Shown here in pieces: positions 12,701 to 19,639 of a DNA stretch of 23,668 nt (its first letter is position 1; every line of letters starts with the position of its first letter). Below the pieces are notes generated by a model that was not told the origin of the DNA, did not search any database, and saw only the letters and a program-made list of their open reading frames with translations. A program made the position numbers and the translations under genes. This DNA is from VGBK01 sp043810615. Its GTDB lineage: Bacteria; Actinomycetota; Acidimicrobiia; Spongiisociales; UBA11373. Where the stretch lies: NCBI GenBank assembly GCA_043810615.1, contig JBDROA010000183.1, positions 1 to 23,668 of the forward strand. The letters are read 5' to 3'.

Positions 12701-15304
12701 ATGGGCTCGATGGACCCGGCGTACGACCCGCAGCAGGTCGAGGCGCACTGGTACTCCCGCTGGGAGTCCGCCGGCGTCTTCCGTCCTGAGCAGAACCCGG
12801 GCGGCCCGCCCTACTGCATCGTCATCCCGCCGCCCAACGTCACCGGCTCATTGCACATGGGCCATGCCCTCAACATGGCCATTCAGGACGCCCTGATCCG
12901 GCGCAAGCGCATGCAGGGCTATGCCGCCTTGTGGGTCCCCGGCACCGACCACGCCGGCATCGCCACCCAGAACGTCGTGGAGCGCCAGTTGGCCGGCGAG
13001 GGCCTCACCCGTCACCACCTGGGCCGGGAGGCCTTCGTGGAACGGGTCTGGGAGTGGAAGACCCGGCACGGGGGCCGCATCGCGGAGCAAATGCGCCGAC
13101 TCGGCTTGTCGTGCGACTGGACCCGGGAGCGCTTCACCATGGACGAGGGTCTTTCACGGGCGGTGCGCACCGTGTTCGTCCGCCTCTACGAGGAGGGGAT
13201 CATCTACCGCGGCCGCCGGGTGATCAACTGGTGCCCGCGTTGCCACACCGCCCTCAGCGACATCGAGGTGGAGCACGAGAACCTGACCGGCGAACTGGTC
13301 TACATCGAGTACCCATTCGCCGACGGCGAGGGGGGCATCGAAGTGGCCACCACCCGGGCGGAGACCATGCTGGGCGACACCGCGGTGGCGGTGCACCCCG
13401 ACGACGAGCGCTACCGGGGGTTCATCGGACGCACTTTGCGCCTTCCCCTGATGGGCCGGGAGATCCCCATCGTCGGCGACCCGGCGGTCGACCCCGCCTT
13501 CGGCACCGGGGCGGTGAAGGTGACCCCGGCGCACGATCCCACCGACTTCGAGATAGCGGCCCGGGCCGGGCTGCCGGCCATCACCGTCCTCGACGAGGAG
13601 GCGGTCATCACCTCCGCCGGCGGGCCTTTCGCCGGCATGGACCGCTTCGATGCCCGGACGGCGGTCAAAGAAGCCCTGGCCGAGGCCGGGGCCCTGCGTC
13701 GCATCGAGGAGCACTCCCACGCCGTGGGGCACTGCTACCGATGCGGCACGGTGGTCGAGCCCTACCTATCGGAGCAGTGGTTCGTGAAGGTGCGCCCCCT
13801 GGTCGAACCGGCCGTCGAGGTGGTCCGCGCCGGGCAGGTGCGTTTCGTCCCCCGGCGCTGGGAGAAGCATTACCTGCTATGGATGGAGAACCTCCGCGAC
13901 TGGACGATCTCCCGCCAGATCTGGTGGGGGCACCGTATCCCCGCCTGGTACTGCGACGGCTGCGGGGCAGTGACGGTGGCGCCGGAGGACCCGGCGGCCT
14001 GCGCCTGCGGCTCCACCGCTCTGCGCCAGGAGGAGGACGTCCTCGACACCTGGTTCTCCTCGGCGCTGTGGCCCTTCTCCACCCTGGGCTGGCCCGACGA
14101 CACCCCGGACCTGCGAGCCTTCTACCCCAACGCCGTCCTGGTGACCGCCTACGACATCATCTACTTCTGGGTGGCCCGCATGGTCCAGATGGGTCTCCAT
14201 GTCGCCGGGGGCCCGCCGTTCGCCGACGTCGCCATCCACGGGCTCATCCAGGCCCCCGACAGGCGCAAGATGTCCAAGTCCCTGGGCAACGTCGTCGACC
14301 CCCTCGACCTGGTGGTCGAGCACGGGGCCGACCCACTGCGCCTGGCGCTCGTGCTGACCGCCGTCCCGGGGCATGACACCGTGCCTTTCCAGGTCGACCA
14401 GGTGGAGGCGGCCCGCCGCTTCGGCAACAAGCTGTGGAACGCCGCTCGCTTCGCCCTGCGCCACACCGCGGCGGCGGGGGTGCCGCCCTCGGGCGGCTAC
14501 CCGGAGGACCCCTCACCCGAGGAGCGCTGGATCCTCTCCCGGCTTCACGAGGTGGCCACCCGTTTCGACGAGTTGTTCGACGAGTACCGCCTCAGCGACG
14601 CCTACGGCCTGCTGTACAACTTCGCCTGGGCCGAGGTGTGCGACTGGTCGCTGGAGCTGGCCAAGGCGCCACTGCGCCGGGGCGACGCCGGGACGGTGGC
14701 TCGCACCCTGGGGGTGGTGCTGCGCGATCTGCTGGCCCTGCTCCACCCGATCATGCCGTTCCTCACCGAGGAGCTGTGGTCCCACCTGGTGGGGGAGGGC
14801 TTCGTCGCTACGGCCCCCTGGCCGGCGCCCCCCGCCTACGAGGCGCCCGAGGGCTTTGCCGTGTTCCAGGAGCTGGTGGGGGAGATTCGCCGTTTCCGGG
14901 CCGAGCACGGCCTGGCGCCGCGCCACCCCCTCGAGGTAACGGTGTCGGACCCGGAAGGTATCGCCGCTCCCTGGTGGCAGGAGCAGCTGGAGAGCCTGGC
15001 CGCCGTCTCCCCGGCCTGGGAGAGCCAAACCCCCGCCGGTGAGGGCCGCACCCGCCTGGTGGTGGGGCCGCTGCAGGCCTTCGTGTCCCTCGCCGGAGCC
15101 GTCGACACCGCCGCGGAGCGCGACCGGCTCGCCCGGGCGCTGAGCGACGCCGAGGCCCTGCTCGCCGCAGCAGAGGCGAAGCTGGCCAACCCGCAGTTCA
15201 TGGAGCGGGCCCCGACGGCAGTGGTGGACAAGGAGCGGGGCCGTGCCGCCGAGAGCGCGTCCCGCCTCGCCAAGCTGCGGGCCCAACTGAGCGACCTGGA
15301 GTAG
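12701..15304 (+). CDS. valS: Valyl-tRNA synthetase
   Basis: ValRS charges tRNA-Val with valine and edits mischarged threonine. The 867-residue protein is complete: PPPNVTGSLHMGH with the HIGH-type motif at 52-55, the editing insertion (ATTRAETMLGDTAVAVHPDDERY), the WENLRDWTISRQIWWGHRIPAWYC block, KMSKS at 523-527, the anticodon-binding domain, and the C-terminal coiled-coil arm (AERDRLARALSDAEALLAAAEAKLANPQF) characteristic of ValRS. Cys clusters (CYRCG, and CDGCG with CACG) suggest zinc binding near the editing domain. Several starts are close together: GTG 12698, ATG 12701 and ATG 12710. None has a good Shine-Dalgarno sequence; 12701 is chosen with the nearby TATGAT box in mind. It is followed 4 bp later by folC. 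Confidence 0.96.
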   Translation: MGSMDPAYDPQQVEAHWYSRWESAGVFRPEQNPGGPPYCIVIPPPNVTGSLHMGHALNMAIQDALIRRKRMQGYAALWVPGTDHAGIATQNVVERQLAGEGLTRHHLGREAFVERVWEWKTRHGGRIAEQMRRLGLSCDWTRERFTMDEGLSRAVRTVFVRLYEEGIIYRGRRVINWCPRCHTALSDIEVEHENLTGELVYIEYPFADGEGGIEVATTRAETMLGDTAVAVHPDDERYRGFIGRTLRLPLMGREIPIVGDPAVDPAFGTGAVKVTPAHDPTDFEIAARAGLPAITVLDEEAVITSAGGPFAGMDRFDARTAVKEALAEAGALRRIEEHSHAVGHCYRCGTVVEPYLSEQWFVKVRPLVEPAVEVVRAGQVRFVPRRWEKHYLLWMENLRDWTISRQIWWGHRIPAWYCDGCGAVTVAPEDPAACACGSTALRQEEDVLDTWFSSALWPFSTLGWPDDTPDLRAFYPNAVLVTAYDIIYFWVARMVQMGLHVAGGPPFADVAIHGLIQAPDRRKMSKSLGNVVDPLDLVVEHGADPLRLALVLTAVPGHDTVPFQVDQVEAARRFGNKLWNAARFALRHTAAAGVPPSGGYPEDPSPEERWILSRLHEVATRFDELFDEYRLSDAYGLLYNFAWAEVCDWSLELAKAPLRRGDAGTVARTLGVVLRDLLALLHPIMPFLTEELWSHLVGEGFVATAPWPAPPAYEAPEGFAVFQELVGEIRRFRAEHGLAPRHPLEVTVSDPEGIAAPWWQEQLESLAAVSPAWESQTPAGEGRTRLVVGPLQAFVSLAGAVDTAAERDRLARALSDAEALLAAAEAKLANPQFMERAPTAVVDKERGRAAESASRLAKLRAQLSDLE

Positions 15305-15308
15305 CGGC

Positions 15309-16601
15309 ATGGACTACGCGGCCGCCCTCGCTTGCTTGGAACGGCACATCGGCCGCGGAGTCAAGCCCGGCACCGAGCGCACTGCCGGCCTGCTCGCCCT
15401 CATGGGCGACCCCCACCGGAGCTACCCCTCCATCCACGTCGCCGGCAGCAACGGCAAGACCACGACGGCCCGGTTGGCGGCGGGGCTGCTGACGGCCCAC
15501 GGCCTCAAGCCCGGCCTATTCACCTCCCCGCACCTGCAGGCGGTGGAGGAGCGCTTCGCCGTGGCCGGCGAGCCCATGCTCCCCGACCAGTTGGGAGCGG
15601 CGCTCGAGGACGTCATCCCCTTCGCCGACGTGTACGAGGCCCGCACCGGTGACGGCATCACCTACTTCGAGCTGACCGCCGCCCTGGCCTTCTCCTGGTT
15701 CGCCGCACAGGTGGTGGACGCCGCCGTGGTCGAGGTGGGGCTGGGGGGGCGCCTCGACGCCACCAACGTCATCGACGCCCAGGTGGCCGCCATCACCTCG
15801 ATCTCCCTGGAGCACACCGAGTACCTCGGGGACACGGTGGCCGCCATCGCCGGCGAGAAGGCGGCCATCCTGGGCCCCGGGCGGATCCTGGTCACCGGGA
15901 ACCTGCCCCCCGAGGCCCTGGAGGTGGCGGGGCAGCGGGCGGCCGCCACCGGCTCCGCCTGGCTGCGGCTGGGGACGGACTTCGGGGTGGCCGAGGCGGA
16001 GCGCGCCGTGGGTGGCTGGCTGGTCGGCATCGAAGGTGTGTATCAGACCTACCCGGAGGTGCGCCTGCCGCTGCTGGGCCGCCACCAGACGGGCAACCTG
16101 GCGGTGGCCGTGGCCGCGGTGGAGGCCTTCTTCGGCCGGGCCCTCGACCCTGCCGCCGTGGCCGAGGCGGCTGCCGCCGCCCGCTCCCCGGGCCGTATGG
16201 AGGTGGTGCGCCGGGCCCCGCTGGTGCTGCTCGACGGGGCCCACAACCCCGAGGCCACCGACGCGCTGGCCGCCGCTCTGGCCGAGGAGTTCCCCACCAC
16301 CCGCTGGGCGATTGTTTTCGGGGCCATGGCCGACAAGGAGGTCCCGGCCATGCTCGACCTGCTCGCCCCGGCGGCGGTCTCGTTTCACATCGCCCAGGCC
16401 GCGGGCACCGAACGGGCCCTCCCGGCCGCGGAGGTGGCCGCCCTCGCCGCCCGGGCCACGGCGGCGCCGGTTTCCTCCCACGACTCGGTGGCGGCGGCGG
16501 TGGCTGCGGCTTTGGGAAGCGGCAGCCCGGTGCTGGTGACCGGTTCCCTGTACGTGGTGGGGGAGGCCCGTGGGGGCCTCGGCCTGGAGCCCGGCGCCTG
16601 A
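15309..16601 (+). CDS. folC: Dihydrofolate synthase / folylpolyglutamate synthase
   Basis: FolC adds L-glutamate to dihydropteroate and then further glutamates to reduced folates, using ATP. The 430-residue protein begins with the family's short helical region (HIGRGVKPGTERTAGLLALMGDPHRSYPSIHVAG) and the P-loop GSNGKT at 46-51. It continues with TSPHL, the EVGLGGRLDATNV strand, SLEHTEYLGDTVAAIAGEKAAI (Mg/ATP site), and the C-terminal ligase domain starting near SPGRMEVV with LLDGAHNPEATDAL. ATG 15309 is 4 bp after the valS stop, so the two are co-transcribed; valS-folC adjacency is common in Gram-positive and other bacteria. Whether the enzyme is bifunctional cannot be decided from sequence alone. 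Confidence 0.95.
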   Translation: MDYAAALACLERHIGRGVKPGTERTAGLLALMGDPHRSYPSIHVAGSNGKTTTARLAAGLLTAHGLKPGLFTSPHLQAVEERFAVAGEPMLPDQLGAALEDVIPFADVYEARTGDGITYFELTAALAFSWFAAQVVDAAVVEVGLGGRLDATNVIDAQVAAITSISLEHTEYLGDTVAAIAGEKAAILGPGRILVTGNLPPEALEVAGQRAAATGSAWLRLGTDFGVAEAERAVGGWLVGIEGVYQTYPEVRLPLLGRHQTGNLAVAVAAVEAFFGRALDPAAVAEAAAAARSPGRMEVVRRAPLVLLDGAHNPEATDALAAALAEEFPTTRWAIVFGAMADKEVPAMLDLLAPAAVSFHIAQAAGTERALPAAEVAALAARATAAPVSSHDSVAAAVAAALGSGSPVLVTGSLYVVGEARGGLGLEPGA

Positions 16602-16643
16602 GAGCAGCTCATGGGAGCCACCAGGCAGCGGCGCTCCCGGCGG

Positions 16644-16649
16644 TACCAT
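16644..16649 (+). promoter_or_regulatory. Possible -10 of ndk
   Basis: TACCAT preceded by GGCG is 32 nt before the ndk GTG, within the 80-bp gap after folC. No -35 match is visible. It is listed because similar GGTANNNT boxes precede the VanW gene and mreB. Confidence 0.3.
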
Positions 16650-16681
16650 CCTTGCCGACGGAGAGGAACGAGGAGGCCCGC

Positions 16682-17086
16682 GTGGCCGTGCAGAGGACTT
16701 TCGTGATGGTCAAGCCCGACGGGGTGCGCCGCGGCCTGGTGGGAGACGTCATCGGGCGGCTGGAGCGCAAGGGACTGCGCCTCACCCGGGCCCGGATGCT
16801 CACCATCGACGCCGACCTGGCGGCAACTCACTACGCCGAGCACGTGGGCAAGCCCTTCTTTGCCGACCTGGCGGCTTTCATCACCAGCGGGCCTGTGGTC
16901 GCCATGGAGTGGGAGGGCGAGGAGGCCGTCGAGGTGGCCCGGACGCTCATGGGGGTCACCGATCCCAAGAAGGCGGCGCCGGGCACCATCCGGGGCGACT
17001 TCGGCCTGGTGGTGACGGAGAACATCGTCCACGGGTCCGACTCCCCGGCCGGCGCGGAGCGCGAGCTCGGGTTGTTCTTTGCCTGA
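16682..17086 (+). CDS. ndk: Nucleoside diphosphate kinase
   Basis: Ndk transfers the terminal phosphate of ATP to nucleoside diphosphates through a phosphohistidine, balancing NTP and dNTP pools. The 134-residue protein is full-length with RTFVMVKPDGVRRGLVG (Lys11 contacts ATP phosphates), the Kpn-loop region (TLMGVTDPKKAAPGTIRGDFG) and the active-site His117 in NIVHGSDS. GTG 16682 is chosen because AGGAGG lies 5 nt upstream; the frame extends to TTG 16652, but that would put the ribosome-binding site inside the gene. It is 80 bp after folC and 36 bp before mreB. Confidence 0.96.
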   Translation: MAVQRTFVMVKPDGVRRGLVGDVIGRLERKGLRLTRARMLTIDADLAATHYAEHVGKPFFADLAAFITSGPVVAMEWEGEEAVEVARTLMGVTDPKKAAPGTIRGDFGLVVTENIVHGSDSPAGAERELGLFFA

Positions 17087-17091
17087 GGCGG

Positions 17092-17097
17092 TAGACT
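17092..17097 (+). promoter_or_regulatory. Possible -10 of the mre operon
   Basis: TAGACT, in the context GCGGTAGACT, lies 25 nt before the mreB ATG in the short ndk-mreB gap. A start site near 17104 would leave a leader containing the ACGGGGG ribosome-binding site. No convincing -35 is visible. Confidence 0.35.
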
Positions 17098-17122
17098 TTC
17101 CCGCAGCACAACGGGGGCGTTG

Positions 17123-18151
17123 ATGACGAGCTTTGCTTCGCTCGCCAGTCGTGATATGGCCATCGACTTGGGCACGGCCAACACGCTGGTCTACGTGCGC
17201 GGGCAGGGCATCGTGCTCAACGAGCCTTCCGTAGTGGCCATCGACACCCGCAACCACCGCGCTCTCGCCGTCGGCGCCGAGGCCAAGCGGATGATCGGGC
17301 GCACCCCGGCGCACATCCAGGCCATCCGGCCCCTGCGCGACGGGGTGATCGCCGACTTCGACATCACCGAGAAGATGCTGCGCTACTTCATCAAGAAGGT
17401 GCAACCGCGCCGCTGGGCCCGCCCCCGCATCATCGTGGGGGTGCCCTCCGGGATCACCGGGGTGGAGCGGCGGGCCGTCGAGGAAGCCGCCTACCACGCC
17501 GGGGCGCGCCGGGCCTACACGATCGAGGAGCCCATGGCGGCGGCCATCGGCTGCGGCCTGCCGGTCCACGAGCCCACTGCCTCCATGGTGGTGGACATGG
17601 GCGGCGGCACCACCGAGGTGGCGGTGATCGCCCTGGGCGGCATCGTGGTGGCCCGCAGCATTCGGGTGGCCGGCGACGAGATCGACGAGGCCATCATCGA
17701 CTACGTGAAGAAGGAGTACAACCTGCTCCTGGGCGACCGCACCGCCGAACAGTTGAAGATGGCGATCGGCTCGGCCTGGCCCTACTCGGACGAGCCCAGC
17801 GCCGAGATCCGGGGGCGGGACCTGGTCACCGGCCTTCCCAAGACCGTGGTGGTCAGCGCCCAGGAGGTGCGGGAAGGCATCGAGGAACCGGTGCAGGCCG
17901 TGGTGGACGCCGTCAAGTACTGCCTCGACAAGACGCCGCCCGAACTGGCCGCCGACATCATGGGCCGGGGCATCATGATCACCGGGGGCGGAGCGCTGCT
18001 GCGCGGCCTCGACGTGCGCGTCGCCAGCGAGACCGGAACGCCGGTGATCACCTCCGACCGTCCCCTGCAAACGGTGGTCCTCGGGGCGGGGGTCTGCCTC
18101 GAAGAGTTCGACCGGCTGCGGGAAGTGCTGTCCACGACCGGCCAGGAGTAG
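17123..18151 (+). CDS. mreB: Rod-shape-determining protein MreB
   Basis: MreB is the bacterial actin that forms membrane-bound filaments and guides the elongasome during lateral wall growth. The 342-residue protein has the actin-fold nucleotide motifs: DLGTANTLVY (phosphate 1, from residue 15), DMGGGTTEVAVI (phosphate 2, from 158), and ITGGGALLRGLD (adenosine motif). The typical IEEPMAAAIGCGLPV segment is present. The N-terminus lacks a long amphipathic helix; MTSFASLASRDM is short. ATG 17123 is used because ACGGGGG lies about 6 nt upstream; TTG 17120 immediately before it is possible. It heads the operon mreB-mreC-mreD-mrdA-rodA and predicts rod-shaped cells. Confidence 0.97.
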   Translation: MTSFASLASRDMAIDLGTANTLVYVRGQGIVLNEPSVVAIDTRNHRALAVGAEAKRMIGRTPAHIQAIRPLRDGVIADFDITEKMLRYFIKKVQPRRWARPRIIVGVPSGITGVERRAVEEAAYHAGARRAYTIEEPMAAAIGCGLPVHEPTASMVVDMGGGTTEVAVIALGGIVVARSIRVAGDEIDEAIIDYVKKEYNLLLGDRTAEQLKMAIGSAWPYSDEPSAEIRGRDLVTGLPKTVVVSAQEVREGIEEPVQAVVDAVKYCLDKTPPELAADIMGRGIMITGGGALLRGLDVRVASETGTPVITSDRPLQTVVLGAGVCLEEFDRLREVLSTTGQE

Positions 18152-18191
18152 CCGTGCCCGCCGGGGCCGGCTCCGCGATGGGAGTCCGCTG

Positions 18192-19130
18192 ATGTGGCGC
18201 CCCTCCGGCATCGACCGCAGCACCACCGCCTTCATCGGGTTGGTGGTGACCTCCCTGGTGCTCGTCACCGTGGACTTGCGCGCCTCGGGAGAGGGCCTGG
18301 GAGGGACGCTGCGGGACGGGGTCCAGACGGCCTTCACCCCGGTGCAGCAAGCGGTGAGCTTCGTCACTCGCCCGGTGGTCGGCTTTTTTGAGGGCATCTC
18401 GGACCTGGTGGGGCTGCAGGAAGAGACCCGGCTGCTCCGGCTCGAGGTCGCCGACCTCGATCGCCAGCTGGCCGAGACCGAGAGCCTGCAGCGCCAGGTG
18501 CAGGAGCTCGAGCAGATCCTGGCCATCGAACCGCCCGGCGAGCTCGATGTGGTGGCAGCCCGCGTGCTGGCCACCGGCCCCTCCGACTTCGACGCCATTC
18601 GCCTTATCGACAAAGGGCGGCAGGACGGCATCACCATCGACATGCCGGTGATCGACGAGGGAGGGCTCGTGGGCCGGGTAGTGGCGGTCACCGAGAGCTC
18701 GGCGCGGATCCGCCTCATCACCGATCCCACCATGCGGGTGGCGGTGCGGGTGGAGCGGACGGGAGAGACGGGGATCCTTACCGGGCGGGGCGGAGGCCTG
18801 CTGCAGTTGGAGATGTTCAACACCGACGCCGCCCTCATCATCGGGGACCTGCTGGTCACCGCCGACGGGCGCTTTCCCGCCGGCATCCCGGTGGCTCGGG
18901 TCACGGAGGCCGCCGAGGCCGAGGTGGGCTTCTCGCTGATCACCAAGGCCGCTCCCGAAGCGGAGTTGTCCCGGGTGGACTACGTCAAGGTGCTGGTGTT
19001 CACCAGCGACCAGGTGGGTTCCCCGGGCCTGGAGGAGGAGAACACGCCGATCCAGCCCCCGCGGGAGGACGAGGGCACGGAGACCACGGTCGGCACCGGG
19101 TCCGGGCCGGGGACCACCACCTCCCCGTGA
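18192..19130 (+). CDS. mreC: Rod-shape-determining protein MreC
   Basis: MreC is a bitopic membrane protein whose extracytoplasmic part binds and activates PBP2. The 312-residue protein has a short cytoplasmic start, one membrane span (about 12-29), a coiled coil (about 77-113: EETRLLRLEVADLDRQLAETESLQRQVQELEQIL), and the paired beta domains (VVAARVLATGPSDF, VIDEGGLVGRVVAVTESSARIRLITDP, GDLLVTADG, FPAGIPVARV). It ends in a loose Glu/Thr/Gly/Pro tail of about 35 residues. ATG 18192 follows GGGAG at about 8 nt. The stop overlaps the mreD start by 4 nt (GTGA). Because its partner MrdA has an unusual insertion made of pedestal sequence, the MreC contact surface is of interest here. Confidence 0.94.
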   Translation: MWRPSGIDRSTTAFIGLVVTSLVLVTVDLRASGEGLGGTLRDGVQTAFTPVQQAVSFVTRPVVGFFEGISDLVGLQEETRLLRLEVADLDRQLAETESLQRQVQELEQILAIEPPGELDVVAARVLATGPSDFDAIRLIDKGRQDGITIDMPVIDEGGLVGRVVAVTESSARIRLITDPTMRVAVRVERTGETGILTGRGGGLLQLEMFNTDAALIIGDLLVTADGRFPAGIPVARVTEAAEAEVGFSLITKAAPEAELSRVDYVKVLVFTSDQVGSPGLEEENTPIQPPREDEGTETTVGTGSGPGTTTSP

Positions 19131-19639
19131 AGTGGCGCAGGACGGCGGTTGCCGTCGCCCTCGTGATCCTGGGGGTGGCCCTGCAGACCACCTTGTTCGT
19201 GAAGCTGCGGCCCTTTGGGGCGTCGCCGGCCCTGGCCCTGCTGGTGACGCTGGCGGTGAGCCGCCACCTGGGCCGGGTGGCCTCACTGGCGGTGGGGTTC
19301 GCCACCGGCCTGCTGCTCGACCTGCTGTCGGAGACCGCCCTGGGTCTGTGGGCCCTGGTGCTCACCACCGTGGCCTACGCCACGGTGCGCCTGCGGCAGC
19401 GCTTCGAAGACGACGTGACTCTGCTGATCCCGGGGGTGTTCCTCGTCTCCTTCGGGGCCCTGGCACTGTACGCGCTTCTCGGTACGATCTTCGGGGAGCA
19501 AACGCTGGCCGACGCCCAGGTGGTGCGGAAGATGCTGCTGCCCGCGGTGTACAACACGATCCTGGCGCCGCTCATCCTTCCCCCGCTCACCCGACTCGTC
19601 GGGGAGCGGGGCGGGGGCCGCCGGAGGTGGGACCCATGA
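19127..19639 (+). CDS. mreD: Rod-shape-determining protein MreD
   Basis: MreD is a small polytopic membrane subunit of the elongasome. The 170-residue protein is almost wholly hydrophobic, with about five predicted spans (VAVALVILGVALQTTLFV, PALALLVTLAV, ASLAVGFATGLLLDLL, LWALVLTTVAYATV, LLIPGVFLVSFGALALYALL), and carries the family's GFATGLLLDLLSETALGLWAL segment. The start is GTG 19127, overlapping the mreC stop; the stop overlaps the mrdA ATG by 4 nt (ATGA). Identification rests on hydrophobicity, that motif and position between mreC and mrdA. Confidence 0.92.
   Translation: MKWRRTAVAVALVILGVALQTTLFVKLRPFGASPALALLVTLAVSRHLGRVASLAVGFATGLLLDLLSETALGLWALVLTTVAYATVRLRQRFEDDVTLLIPGVFLVSFGALALYALLGTIFGEQTLADAQVVRKMLLPAVYNTILAPLILPPLTRLVGERGGGRRRWDP

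Noticed and set aside
16385..18946. Long open frame on the minus strand (853 codons)
   Set aside because: It runs antisense through folC, ndk, mreB and mreC, all with clear motifs; its translation is low-complexity Ser/Arg/Gly-rich, as expected for the opposite strand of GC-rich genes.
19132..19635. Open frame extending mrdA upstream by 168 codons
   Set aside because: It overlaps mreD, which has the expected membrane pattern; PBP2 homology starts exactly at ATG 19636.
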